Origin: Sindora glabra
Lineage: Eukaryota > Streptophyta > Magnoliopsida > Fabales > Fabaceae
DNA: 64,000 nucleotides
Direction: 5' to 3'
NCBI GenBank assembly: GCA_020226215.1
Contig: CM035227.1
Location: 105,197,732 to 105,261,731 of the forward strand
The notes beneath the pieces were generated by a model. The model did no database searches. It saw only the letters and a list, made by a program, of their open reading frames with translations, and was not told where the DNA came from. The translations under genes and the position numbers were made by a program. Each line of letters starts with the position of its first letter. Position 1 is the stretch's first letter. Below, in pieces: positions 25,090 to 37,193 of this stretch.

Positions 25090-25720
25090 AAAAAATTCAT
25101 CAGTTGAATCAAATTCACAACCTCTACTGTAAAATCGTAATTTAACAACACTAAATAAGTCATTTTGATAATTATGATAATTTCTAACTGAATTTGACTA
25201 ACATGCTTGCTTATTTGAGTTGTGCCTTTATAACTTCTAACTATAATATATAACATATAATTATTATGAAATTTAAAATATAATTATATTTATAGAAATA
25301 TGTTATAGTTATTAATTAATATTAATAAATAATATTTTAATTTTTAATTTTTTTTCTTAATAAGAAATTCGATCTTCATCTTATTTCAATTTTGTCTTCA
25401 TGATTTTTTTAAAATATTAAAAAAATAAATTAACATTATTTTGAATCAAACCTATAATCTCAAAAATAAAATCATAATTTATTACTACTTAATCAATCAC
25501 TTTGATGATTATTTTATGCACAAACCTAACATCACTAACATGCTTAATTATTTTAATTATAATTTTATAACTTTTCATTATAATAAATAATATATAATAT
25601 TATTAAATTTAAGTAAATAATTATTTTTACAGATAAATGTTGTTAATTAATATTAATAAATTATAATTTAAATTTCAATCTTATTTGAACTAAGAAAAAC
25701 TTTCAATCTCAATCTTAGTT
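25090..25720. repeat. Diverged tandem repeat, two copies, ~345-bp period
   Basis: Copy 1 (about 25105-25400) and copy 2 (about 25440-25720) share the order of landmarks ttgaatcaaa, taaaatcgtaattta / taaaatcataattta, ctaacatgctt, ttaattaatattaataaa. Considerable divergence suggests an old duplication. Noncoding. Confidence 0.65.
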
Positions 25721-27180
25721 AAATAAATAAATATAATACAGATAATATATTTAATTCTATGGAATTTATGTCGAACATTTTTTAATGACAAGATAATGAC
25801 TAACAACTTTTATTCACATTTGAAAGTTATTTATTAAAATATATAATATAATAAAAAATACTTGTTAATTATTAAGATTATAGTTTATATTTAACTCATT
25901 ACATGTATACTATTTTTTATACTATAAATTTTAACATTATTAATGAATTAAATTTAAATCTTTAGATTATCAATAAATGTGGTAATAGTAATTTTTAAAA
26001 TTTGTATTTGTTATAACTAAAAATGAAAATGAAATTTGCATATTTTTATAATGATTGATAATACATAGTAAAAGAATATCATATTATTTTTAGTTATCAT
26101 GTCACAATTTGATTAATGAATAGAGCTAATATGATTGGATTCAATTGCACTTATATTTTTACTTTTACTTAAATGGTCCCATGGATTGATGTTAATTTCA
26201 TTCAATTTATATTTATATATAACATATGACGGTGTAGTTTTTTTTATAATATTCATTAATTGTTCAAACTAATAAACAAATGTGAAATTTAGATAAATAT
26301 AATTTAAATATATTTAAAATATAGATTATTTTTGTCATACAATAACCTAAGTTAGTACTAAATAATTTGAATAAATAATGCAATAAAACATTCAAATAAG
26401 AACAGGTAACTTCTTTATTCTTATCATAATAATTATTAGTGATCTAAAATATTAAAAATAAAATCTTTAAAATCATATTTTTATTATTAAGTATGGAAAT
26501 GAAAATATAGATTTGCTTCATTAATTATTGAATTACGAAATCAATTTATGTAATTTTGTGTCAATTATATGTTCAAACTAAGGATTAATATATCAATAAA
26601 TTCATTATATAAAATAATCAAAGAAAAGCAAAGGGAGAGACATAAAGGCACAAAAGTTCATGTAATGGTGCACATTTTTTAATAGAAGAATATTACTTTT
26701 GAACTTCATTATTATCATTACTCATTAAAATTTATATTTTTAATTCATGTATAGTTTAAGATTTTCATAAAGGAGAAAATTAAAGTTCTGTAAGTGTTTA
26801 TTGTGAAATTTACAATTATAATTTCATATATATATTTAATTCCCAACTAGTTAAATAATTAATTAATAATTATATTTATTGAATTGTAATTATTAATAAT
26901 GAATTAGAAAATAAATACAAATATAAATTTGTGGCCGAAACTGCAACAAATACCTATAAAACTTTACTTAAGTTCTCCTCTTTTATTAATACATGTCTCT
27001 CATTTTTAGAAAAAATAAATATATATTATTTTCAAGATTTTTTTTTCTAATCTAAGTCCCACAACTGATAAGCCTAAGAAAAAATTAAAAAAATTTAAAT
27101 TTATTAAATTTAAATTTTTTTAACTTTACTCATATTTTTATCTTTTCTTTTAAAAAATTTATGATAGTTGCTAATTTAAT
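25720..27180. other. AT-rich intergenic DNA, no gene seen
   Basis: No reading frame of interest and no clear element boundaries. The segment lies downstream of (3' to) the minus-strand membrane-protein gene. Confidence 0.6.
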
Positions 27181-27203
27181 TATATATATATATATAGACA
27201 CAC

Positions 27204-27267
<64 letters not shown>
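27181..27267. repeat. (TA)n microsatellite with ACAC interruptions
   Basis: Two TA tracts (27181-27195 and about 27205-27266) are separated and followed by gacacaca. It sits about 400 bp 3' of the membrane-protein stop codon and is likely length-polymorphic. Confidence 0.95.
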
Positions 27268-27277
<10 letters not shown>

Positions 27278-27661
27278 TATAGACACACTAATGTATAATA
27301 TATGATAGTATAAAATTTTTATAATATTTATTAATGAATTAAACTAATAAATAAATATAAAATTATAAGTAAGTATTTAGTTAAATTTTATTTTTACATT
27401 CATGACATAATAATAATATATAAATTTTTTTCAATTTTAATTTTATAATAAATTAAATATAAACCGGTCTATATCACGGCCACGTTTGTTAATAGAATGA
27501 AAATAAAAAATAAAAGTGTTGGATGGTAATTAATGAAAATATCAAATTATCAATTTAACATATATTCCGAGAAATAAGCATTCTGCCTCTAAATTGATCA
27601 AAAAAACCCATATTGTAAGTTGTGAAAATACCAGTCTGTCCTCGCATCTTTCTTCGTTCCT

Positions 27662-28624
27662 CTACGCATGGCGGTCATGTCGTTCTCCAGTCAACGGCAA
27701 CCCCTGTGCATAACTCTCCGGGATCCACCGCCAAGGGTTTCCACCGGCTTCCAACGCGTCTGCAATCGGCTTGATCACCAGAACACCCTCTCCCACTGCC
27801 GCACAGCAAAATGCACCCAAGAACACAATCAGCGAAGTGACGCCATAAGCCTGCTCGTCGGGGTTCCACAGCGCCGACATCATCAAGGATATAATCTGCA
27901 GCGGCAGAGATATCAGAACCACGAACGCCAAAGCGTAAATTCGAGCCCGTAAACCCTTATTAATCACCAGAGACAAAACTCTCGAACAAGACACCAGGAA
28001 ATAAAGGGCGTAGGTAACACCGAACACCCCGAATAAAAGGCTGTTCAACAATGGGTAAGCGCAGAGCACTGTCTCGCCGTTGACTCCGTTCTTGAGAACA
28101 AACGAAGTCTCCTGGAAATAACTTGGCAACTTCAGCTTCAATGGCTTAAAAAAAATGGAGAGCGTCTGGACAGCGGCGATGGGGAGGCATGCGATCATCA
28201 CGAACGGGATCACCCAGACATCGTCCGGTGTCTTTTTTCTTGTCGAACAGTTCACGAGGAAGAGCAGGGTGACCAAGAAGGCCGGTTCGAAGAACCCTAG
28301 AGAAAAAACAATATGCAATTTACAGAGATCGGCTTGTTGGGTGATTCCCAACGTGGGTAAAATTGCGTAGAGGTAACGGCGCCGGAAAAAGGGTAGCCGG
28401 AAAAGTTCGACTATTGCCCAGAGCAAAATGCAGAAGACGAGGAGGAACCGGACGGTCCAGAGGGAATTGAAGTCTTGTAAATAAGGAAAGAATTTTGATT
28501 TGAAGTGGAGGTGGAATATGAAGCAGAGAGAGAGGACAGAGAGAATGAGTAGGGAGGAGATAAAGGTGACGGCGGTGAGGTCGAAAGCGGAATCGAGCAC
28601 TGGTAATGCAGGAACGAATAACAT
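27662..28624 (-). CDS. Seven-transmembrane protein, Tmemb_40/TPRA1-like
   Basis: This is an intact single-exon frame of 320 codons starting at ATG 28624-28622. It has seven clear hydrophobic segments at about residues 14-37, 58-80, 103-125, 136-159, 190-212, 229-251 and 262-285. The segments are separated by short basic loops such as FFRRRYLY (79-86), STRKKTPDD (127-135) and NKGLRAR (222-228). The C-terminal tail reads GNPWRWIPESYAQGLPL. From memory of the family, this pattern and length match the plant Tmemb_40 proteins related to animal TPRA1, annotated in Arabidopsis as candidate G-protein-coupled receptors of unproven function. An integral membrane location is strongly supported; ligand, partners and role are unknown. 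The GC content is well above the surroundings, and a CT-rich leader precedes it. The protein looks complete. Other seven-segment plant families (for example the TOM1/THH type) are the alternative. Confidence 0.88.
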   Translation of the reverse strand: MLFVPALPVLDSAFDLTAVTFISSLLILSVLSLCFIFHLHFKSKFFPYLQDFNSLWTVRFLLVFCILLWAIVELFRLPFFRRRYLYAILPTLGITQQADLCKLHIVFSLGFFEPAFLVTLLFLVNCSTRKKTPDDVWVIPFVMIACLPIAAVQTLSIFFKPLKLKLPSYFQETSFVLKNGVNGETVLCAYPLLNSLLFGVFGVTYALYFLVSCSRVLSLVINKGLRARIYALAFVVLISLPLQIISLMMSALWNPDEQAYGVTSLIVFLGAFCCAAVGEGVLVIKPIADALEAGGNPWRWIPESYAQGLPLTGERHDRHA

Positions 28625-29110
28625 GGAAAGATTTTTGTTTCTCCCTCCTGGTTTGTTTGGTTAAACAATCTCTCTCTATCTTCTCTCTCTGTCTCTTTCT
28701 ATTTGATCAGCCTTTCAGATTTGAAATCGGACAATTCTGATACGAGAAGACAAAATGAGAGAATTGCCCGACGATGGGGCGGCGACGGTGGCGATGGTGG
28801 CGGAGAAAGAGTGAGGTTAAGCATGGAAGAGAGATAAGGGACGGATTTTGCATATGTGGGTCGGGAGGGTGATGGGGGATGAGAGAGAAGGGACGGGGTG
28901 GGTTAAGATTTTCCTTTTTCTTCTCCCTTCCCGCTGTCACCAACCGGCAGGCAAGGAGGCTGGTGATACAGGTACAAAAAGATTTGCGTTTTCGATGGGA
29001 GAGAAACAATAGTGGAGGGGAAGAGAGAGAAAACAATAAAAAATAGAAGGAAGAAGATTTAGGAGATGGAGAGAAGAGAGACGAGTGGTGCAGGCTTTCG
29101 TGGGGATAAT
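28625..29110 (-). promoter_or_regulatory. CT-rich 5' leader / proximal promoter of the membrane-protein gene
   Basis: Read on the minus strand, the 480 bp before the ATG are strongly pyrimidine-rich, with runs of CTCTCTC (28670-28700) and further tracts at 28840-29060, as in many plant 5' UTRs and core promoters. A weak TATA-like ggtataacag lies near 29128-29137 on the minus strand. The open frame across 28707-29036 has only a TTG at its start and a low-complexity composition, so I treat it as leader, not coding. Confidence 0.5.
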
Positions 29111-29139
29111 GAGAAGGATGGCTGTTATACCGGGCTTAG

Positions 29140-30005
29140 TTGTGCGGTTAAGGTGGTTTGCATGTCTGGAATATCTTAATTAGGCTTTGTGTTTTTGTCA
29201 CGACCACCTTAATTATATTGGCTAATACTATGTAATGTGCTGTATTGTTGTCTTATTATTGGGTTATTGAGAATGCCGTTGTTTTGTTTTTGTTTGGCTG
29301 ACCGTCATTCACACATGGGATGTACACAATTTATGTCTAATTTCAGATATTTACAAAAAAAAATCATAATAATAAAAATCATCAAATGCATACCTAATTT
29401 TAAGATTAAACACAAGATAGACAGACTTTAAAATAATATCATATATTATTTAAATTAAATGCTCTCCCCAGATTTTTTTTAATTTTATATTTTGATTTCT
29501 CATCGTAATGTTTCGTTTAATGAACCAATTAGAGAGTTTTTATAGTGTGCAGATTCGTAGAAAATTAGTCAAGGAGAAACAGAATGACGGCCACCTTAAT
29601 TATGATCTTGTTGCGGAGAGATTTTCGGATTCGATTATAACATGTAATAGAGAAATAATAATTTTAATGTATTAAAAATTAAAGATTAAGAATTACAATT
29701 TTCATTATATGTGAGTTCTACAAAATTAACAACTCATGTTTCTTTATTGCTGAAAATAAAGACAAGCATTATAATTGAAATATATAAGAATTCATCCTTA
29801 ATCTTTTTTAAGGTTATGATTGCAATTACAAAATTGATTATTTACATTAGATATCTAATGAATTAGATATCGATTTTAAATTATCATTTTATTGAATATC
29901 ATATTAAATATTTTGTAATATTGAGTACAAATTATTATGGAAAACAAATATTACATTGAATTTCAAGACAAATAAGTTTTTATCATTTCTTATAGGTTAT
30001 GCAAC
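29140..30005. other. Intergenic DNA, no gene seen
   Basis: AT-rich DNA upstream of the minus-strand gene. Distal promoter elements may lie at 29140-29300, but none is diagnostic. Confidence 0.5.
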
Positions 30006-30014
30006 TTGGTAATC

Positions 30015-30240
30015 GGTCACTAAGGGCAAAGCTATGATCAAGCTTGGGGTGGCTGCTTTAAAAATCAAAAAATTAATATTGTCCCAATTAGAGATTCTGC
30101 CCTACATTTCTTTCATTTCTTTCACTAAGGGCAAATCTATGATCAAGCATGGAGTACAAATTAGAGATTTTGCCCTACGTTTCTTTCATTTTTTTAAATT
30201 AATATTTAGCCCTTCAAAAATTAAAAAATTTTCACAATAA
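30015..30240. repeat. Partial tandem duplication of a dispersed-repeat fragment
   Basis: The segment cactaagggcaaagctatga (about 30018) recurs with one change near 30122. The segment aattagagattctgcccta (about 30087) recurs near 30158. The period is about 70-105 bp with deletions. The copies look like truncated pieces of one transposon-derived sequence. Confidence 0.7.
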
Positions 30241-31254
30241 ATTTAAATCCAGCCATCTTAATAATATTGTCCTAACTTCATGTTGGTTATAGTTAAACAC
30301 ATCAAATTTTAGTAAAAAATTCATACAAAATGTTTGTCTAATTTTTTTTAATGTTGGTTTTTTATTTCATTGCTTGAATATTTATGACTAAAATTAAATA
30401 AATTTAATATCTTGCCAAAAATTGAATTAAAAACTTTTAAACGATATAACTTCATATTTGGTTGTCCATTTGGGGCAAATCTTATATTGATTTCATGCAA
30501 CTTTTTAAGATGTATTCATTAGCAAAGTAGCATTTTACCTTTCTTAGAATTATGAAATGCAATTGTTTCCATGGATTTTTTTCACTTTTTGTCCACCAGT
30601 GATTGTTGTTTGGTTAGTTTCAATCTTCGCTGCAATATTTCATTAAATATATAATAAGTATCTAATATTCAACTACAAAAGAATCAAAAATAAAAATCTC
30701 TTAAAAACATGATAAAAAAATTTTTAAAAATGAAAAAGGTGAAAATCTAAGAGATAGAAGTGGAAAAAAATATTTCTTATAGTTTAAACCACTAGTTTAG
30801 AATGTAATCATTATTCAACTAGTTTCAATCTCTATTACAACATTTTGTGAAACATATAATAAGTATTTAACACTTAAATATAACATCAAAAGTTACACAA
30901 AGGAAACACAAAAAAAAATGTCTTAAAAAACAAGTGTAAAAAATTAAAAAATTAAAAAAGGGTAAAGATTTAAGAAATAGAAATAAGAAATATGCCCCTT
31001 ATGGTTTGAACAAGTAGCCTAGAATATTAAAGTATTTGCTTTATACTTGGTGTTAATTGAAAGAATATTAATAGTTTACTGACGTGTAATGGAGAATAGA
31101 AAGACATCTAGAATTCTATAAAAAAAGTTAGACAAAGTCAAAGATAGAGCTTGAAAACAAATAAGAGGAAGAATAGGAGTTGTAATAAGGGAAAAAAGGG
31201 AAATACTTTATTTATAATACAAAAATATTACTGCATTTAGAGTTCTTACTAAAT

Positions 31255-31960
31255 TTTTGCAGTATCTTTAGATGTTAATTAATTCAAAAACTAACATTTT
31301 AAATTTTTTTAATTTTTCCAACAACCCTTAAATACCATAAATTTTAACATTGGTTAAGTAGAAAATTGGCATTTTAAGTTTCCTATTAATTTCAAAAATA
31401 TTATTATATCCAAATAGATGTTAGTTAATTTTAAAATCAATACCTTAAGTTTTCTCATTTTCTTAATAATTTTTAAATGTCATACATTATGGTGTCGGTT
31501 AAATAAAAAATTGACATTTTAAGTTTTTCAATAGTTTTAAAAATGTAATTATATCCAAATAGATATTGATTAATTTTAAAATTAAAATCTTAAGTTTTCT
31601 CATTTTCTTAGTAACCTTTGAATGTGATATATTCTAATGTTAGTTAAGCAAAAAAAACCAACATTTTAAGTTTTCTAATAATTTTAAAAATGTTATTACA
31701 TTCAAATAGACGTTAATTAATTTTAAAATTGACATTTTAAGATTCTTCATTTTCTGAGTAACCTTCAAATGCCGTATATTATAACATTAATTAAGTAAAA
31801 AAATATCATTTTAAGTTTTTTAAATAATTATAAAAATATCACTACATCCAAATAGACATTGATTATTTGTAAAATTGATATCTTAAGTTTTTATCATTTT
31901 TTTAATAACTTTCAAATGTCATACATGATGTCAATTAAGTAAGAAATCATCATTTCACAA
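31255..31960. repeat. Tandem array, five copies of a ~146-bp unit
   Basis: The landmark atatccaaatagatgttag or a close variant recurs at about 31264, 31410, 31555, 31702 and 31848, a spacing of 145-147 bp. Each unit also carries a cttaagttttctcattttc segment and a cattttaagttttctaata segment. Copies are diverged but in register. It is noncoding, and the 146-bp period is near nucleosome length. Confidence 0.82.
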
Positions 31961-32239
31961 GTCAATTGTATTTATTAATCATTATCTTATTACTTCCAAT
32001 AATTTTAAAAATATCATTTTATTAATATAAATGTCAGGTAGAATCTTAATTTTATACTAATGGATTATAACATGTGTTATTACCTTACCAAATAAAATGG
32101 AGGATAATTATTAATTTCAATTAACATTGTCTATTAATTAGTTTTGTAAGATTTACCTACATTAAAAATTTAATTTTTTTAATTTTTAAAATATTAAAAT
32201 TACAAAAAAATTAACAATCATTAAATAAGATTAAAGACA

Positions 32240-33976
32240 TGTCACAATCCATTCCAAAGTACGTGATCGACATAGAAAGTCGCTATAAGCAATCACCTGC
32301 AAGCCTTACATGTATGAAATTAATGCAAAATTTTACATGCAACAATGCACACCTATTCAAAATGGTGTGGTTAAATTTTGAATATCACAAGAGGTACATG
32401 CAACTATGTAACCTTTAGCATTTGTGAGAATTTCTTCCAACTAGTTTATAACTTGCCTCAATGTCAAAATCCTTGAAGGGGTTTACTTGCAATCCATCAT
32501 ATGATAGTTAGGCATTTAAGGGGAAGTCCTTATATCTAATATTACAAGTTAAAATTTAAAGTTTCATAAATTTTGATACTTATGAATAATTAATTAATTA
32601 ATTAATATTGATTTTAAATTTATTTCTTAAATTAAAGGCTTTGAAATATTAAAAAAATAAATATATCTGTGATAGTATCTGAAAATTATTTATTTTTACA
32701 TATGGTCATTATTGATGTGAGATTAGATTAAAATAATTTTTGTAAGAATTTTTCATAAGTTAAGAAATTAGTTTTTAGTGAGTAGGAGTGCATGAATTTA
32801 TGAAAATAATTTATTTGTTATTGGTGAAATTTTTGTGAGAATTGTGAAAGTTTAAAATAATTATTTTTAGAATTTTAAAGTTTATTATATCATTAAAAGT
32901 ATATAAATATTTTTATACTGAGGAAAGATTGAAAATAATTCAATTGAAAAAAATTTTTAAAAAATAAAGATTTAATTTTATGAAAATAAGTTTTAAGTTA
33001 AATTGATGGCTTAGATTTTTAGGTATAAGATAGCTACCGTACTCTGGCAACATAGAATACAAACTTGGAGTAGATATTTTTTTAACAAAGTCGATGCTTT
33101 TCTTTTATTGTCTCGGTACTTTCCCTCCTCATTTTTCTTTCAGATAGCTTCCTCCTTTTTTCTTTCTTCTTCTCCGTTATTGGCCTCTTTTTTTTGTCAT
33201 TCATCTTCGCACATTGCAACTGCCAAGAGGAGCTTTTTATTGGTTGGTAGGTTTTCATGACGGCATAAGGCATTGTACTTTCTTCCTTTTTTCGATGCCA
33301 ACTGTGCTTGTTTCCAGTTGCCACTATTGGAAATCATCTTCTCTAGTCACTGCAAGTATTGCTGTAAAAAGAAGCTGTGCGGAGCAGCTTGTAACAAGGG
33401 ACAACTGGTTGGAACTGTGAAATTGCGATTTCAGCAAGCTCACTCATTTTTTGGCATTGGCAAGCTGTGGGCGACCTTTCTCGATGGTAGTAAGTAATCC
33501 TATATCATAACATTTTAATTTTTTTGTTAATTGAAGTCTAATCCAAAAGGAATAATTTTTATATATTTAAGGAAAAATGATAATATTTCTGCAAAATAAG
33601 ATTTTTATGATGTTGAAAGTTAAAATAACATAATTGGATTCTATATACATTATCAATTTTATTGGTATTGATTACTTGAAGATAAACTAGAGAAATCTAT
33701 TTTGTATATGTTTAAAATATAAAGTAATGGCTTAGAAAAATTGGAGTTTTATGATAAAGTGGTGAAATAGGAGGATTAAAGTAAAAATGAAGTATTATAT
33801 CTTAATATTTTGAAGGATTTGAGTTCAGTTTAGAAAATCCCATTTATATATATAGATTGTGAGTAAGTAATGATAACTTTGGAAAACTATAATTTTATGT
33901 TGTAGAATGTTAAAATAGTATGAATAGAGTTTTTATATTATTGATCTTCACATTATTTAATGTGAGAAAATCTTTA

Positions 33977-34020
<44 letters not shown>

Positions 34021-35983
34021 TGATTACTTGAGATACGTGTGGAAATATGGAAAAGCAAATTTATAGTTTTATAAAATGATAATAATCGAATATTCTCACA
34101 GCATAAAGTTTTAATATCTAGTGTTTGTGGCTTGATTTAATGAAATCTTCGCTTATGAAAGCCTTGACTCAACTCTTAAAATATAATGAAATGATGAATT
34201 AAGCTGATAAAGTGATAGGAATAAAATCTTTTAGAAGCATTACAGGTTAATATTTTTTATCTACATGAGTTGATACAAAAATCATTAGATATATAAGTCT
34301 ATGTTAATTTTATGAGTTAATCTAAGAAACGTAAAGGAAGCTAGAATTTAAGATAAATAAGTGGCACACTTAGATTACTAATTAATATTGAAAAATATAA
34401 GAAACAAATAATAAGGAATGTCATTATATTATGATTTGAATAAGAATTTGTAATATGTGAAAAGAAAATAAGTAATATTTATATAGTTATAAATTATCTT
34501 TGTGAATGATGACATTATGAGGAAAATGTGAAAAGATAATTATGGATACTTTAGATCTTCCAAGGTTAGATCAATATTATTAGGTGAATATATATCTCAT
34601 CACAGATTATTATTCTAATAAAAGATAATTTAATCATTGTGAAATATAATCTCCTTATTGATATCATTGATATCAAAGATTTCATATTCATGTACATATA
34701 TCCATGTGTAAACCCAATTTCATGGTATAAGTGCAATTAACTTTTGAGTGAAGGTTAATGGATCAAAGTGTGTAGTGGAAGTATGGTAGTCATGTTTCTA
34801 CCCAATGATGAATTATGATTGAATCTTTATAATATTTATATGTCATAGTTATGTGAATGAACATGACAATATTATTATATATTTTGTTGTATGCTTTATA
34901 TTGCTTCATGATGAATTATTTTGCACTAATGGTCTTACAAATAATTATGTTATGAGAGTTGAGCACTCTTGTGTATATTGTGAATCATGCCAATAGTGAT
35001 GTTGAAAATTTTGAATGATGATGGAGCTATGATATGAAAGCTTGATGAAAATTTTCTAGCAAACAGTTATGAAGGATATAAGTTCGATTTGAGAGTCGAA
35101 TGGAAAATTTCTAATGATAATTGAGAAAAATATTGTATTAACTTGAAAATCAAAAGTTGCTACATGTGTGTTCACTATAACTATAGTATGATATGATGTA
35201 ATATTAGAAATTATTTTTGATTAAAGGTTACAATCAGTGTGATTAAGATGATTTATTTGTGATTAACCTTAATAATTATTTATGATTGTGATGTCTGTCC
35301 TGAATAGGTAGTCTGTGATACGATAATGATGTTGTACATTAATAGATAACTGATATTTATGTGAATTGTGATATGAGATACAAAGTTATGTGTAGGAAAA
35401 CTCCCATTATGAGCATGATTTCACATGTTTCAAAAATCCCAAATAGATGGGTTTGTCAATATCTTAATATTAGCAAATATTTAACTTGTAAATATTAATT
35501 ATAAAATTTTTCTCCTACAAACTAGTAGCAGATATATACTTATTGAGTTCATGTAATTCATTCTGTCTTACTTCCAATATTTTTAGGTTATAGATAAATG
35601 CCTTTTGAGCCTTGTTGTATTTATAAAGAATCAAAGGGGTCTTGCCAAAGGATTTGACAATTGGAATCAATATTAAAGTGGAGATTTATGATATGTTAAA
35701 TTGTTATATGTGTATAAATTTAAAACTAAACTATTTTGCGTGTATGTTTATTACTGTTGTATCTAGAAATAATACATGTTTTGAATTTTAGGGTGTGTAG
35801 CCCTTGAGAAGTGTCCAAAAATAAGGGAGACTCTATCCGTTTCTCTATAAAATTTTAAATAAATTTTTAAGTTCTCCTAAAAATTTAAAAACTTTCATTG
35901 GATATAAAGAGTGAAAAATGTTAAGATTTGTGAAAACTGAGTATCGGGGTTCACACTAGTCAAGATCAAGTTAGATCGTGACA
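32240..35983 (+). mobile_element. Possible long Ty3/gypsy-type LTR or its remnant
   Basis: The segment begins tgtcacaatcc and ends gttagatcgtgaca, so the ends form a short TGTCACRATC inverted repeat with the TG...CA of an LTR. The 3' portion, with gtagcccttgagaagtgtcc, gggagactct and gtatcggggttcacact, reads like the noncoding 3' part of plant gypsy LTRs (from memory, not a search). No gag-pol frame exists inside. The 5-bp flanks do not match (agaca and ttata). A solo LTR of 3.7 kb would be long but within the range for some gypsy lineages. It contains a (TA)n tract at 33980-34017. Confidence 0.38.
33980..34017. repeat. (AT)n microsatellite
   Basis: Uninterrupted AT dinucleotide run of about 19 units. 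Confidence 0.97.
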
Positions 35984-36002
35984 TTATAGAAAGAAAAAGG
36001 AA

Positions 36003-36024
36003 AGGAAAGAGAGAGAGAGAGAGA
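36003..36024. repeat. (GA)n microsatellite
   Basis: GA-rich run with about eight consecutive GA units near 36008-36024, preceded by aggaaagga. Confidence 0.85.
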
Positions 36025-36217
36025 ATTTCATTAAAACTTAGTGAGTAAAAAATAATTAATTACATAAAATTAAAACTTACATATATTGTAATAAAAAGCT
36101 TATTGCTAGATTCTCATGGGAAATATCTAGGTTTTACATATCAAGGAAAATAAACACATTTCTATACCTTCACCAAGAAAGAAAAGAGTGTTCCACAAAA
36201 ATAACCTGTCTACCAAA

Positions 36218-36220
<3 letters not shown>

Positions 36221-36253
<33 letters not shown>
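36221..36253. repeat. (TA)n microsatellite
   Basis: Uninterrupted TA run of about 16 units. The adjoining taggcctgtttgacaattg resembles a hAT-type terminus, but a matching right end is not clear. Confidence 0.95.
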
Positions 36254-36254
<1 letters not shown>

Positions 36255-36580
36255 CCTGTTTGACAATTGAGTGTGTGCGATTAAGCCAAGCTTATTCACC
36301 TAAGTGACTAAAATAATTTTTGCATTTATTTCAACCAAGTACAACTAACTAAAAATAATTAACCAAACAAAATTGATAGATTGATAATCAATCAATTCTA
36401 ATCAATTATCAATAGGTAAGAGCCTATAAAACTTATTTTTCTTGAAACAAAAAAAGGCTTTGCATGACACTCATCAAATTACAACCTAAAAACAAACAAC
36501 TAACAACTATTCTAGAAAAACAAATCACATCTTCAAACTTAAAATTAATTATGCAACACCTATATCAAATAGGAAATTTA

Positions 36581-36582
<2 letters not shown>

Positions 36583-36650
<68 letters not shown>
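36583..36650. repeat. (TA)n microsatellite, ~34 units
   Basis: Longest simple dinucleotide run in the window. The Tyr-Ile reading frames that cross it on both strands are artefacts of the repeat. Confidence 0.97.
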
Positions 36651-36653
<3 letters not shown>

Positions 36654-36874
36654 TGAGCACTTATTAGTAAGTAGCTGAGAAAGGAATAGATCAATATTGT
36701 GAGCTTTATGCTTTCGATTGCCAAATGTTGGTTACTTTTTACTATTCCTATGATTGTAATTTTAGCTTTCAATCGAAGGATAAAGAAAATAAGCAAGGGA
36801 GAACATGTCTTGGCTACTTCCCTTCACAAACCTTTACTATTATTTCCTTGGTTTAACATTTTCCCAAGAAAGTA

Positions 36875-37193
36875 CTCTCTCTATTCTTATTTATTTATCG
36901 CCATTAATTAATTTTACACATATTAAGAAAGTAATTGAATTTATTTATTTTTAATTAATTTTACAAGATTATCCTTTATGCATAAAATTCAAGATAATTG
37001 AAAATAGAGAGAAAAATATAAAAAAATAAATATAAGTTAACTAATAGTGTAGAATAATAAAGTATTTATTAATGAAAAAGAATGATAGATTTGAAAATAG
37101 AATATTTAATACTTCATTAAAATTCTAAAGTGACAGATAAAAAGGAACAAAAATCTTCTTCAAAATGCGATAGATAAAAAGGAACGAAAGGAG
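36875..37193. mobile_element. Stowaway-type (Tc1/mariner) MITE, 319 bp
   Basis: The left end ctctctctattcttattta and the right end read inward (ctcctttcgttcctttttat) match the classic plant Stowaway terminus CTCCCTCCGTTCC-TTTTTA. TA flanks both ends (36873-36874 and 37194-37195). The last 60 bp contain the motif gataaaaaggaac twice, so the right terminus is partly duplicated. Noncoding interior. Confidence 0.8.

Noticed and set aside
28411..28668. 85-codon minus-strand frame overlapping the start of the membrane-protein gene
   Set aside because: TTG start and Ser-rich composition; it is a frame shift of the real coding region.
28707..29036. 109-codon minus-strand frame upstream of the membrane-protein gene
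   Set aside because: It begins with TTG, has a low-complexity Ser/Leu/Arg/Pro composition from CT-rich leader DNA, and no family resemblance.
36254..36435. Possible small hAT MITE starting taggcctgtttgac and ending near agcctata
   Set aside because: Only about 8 bp of terminal match, no target duplication, and one end lies against a TA microsatellite that can create false similarity.
36464..36796. Overlapping frames encoding long Tyr-Ile repeats
   Set aside because: They are translations of a (TA)n microsatellite.
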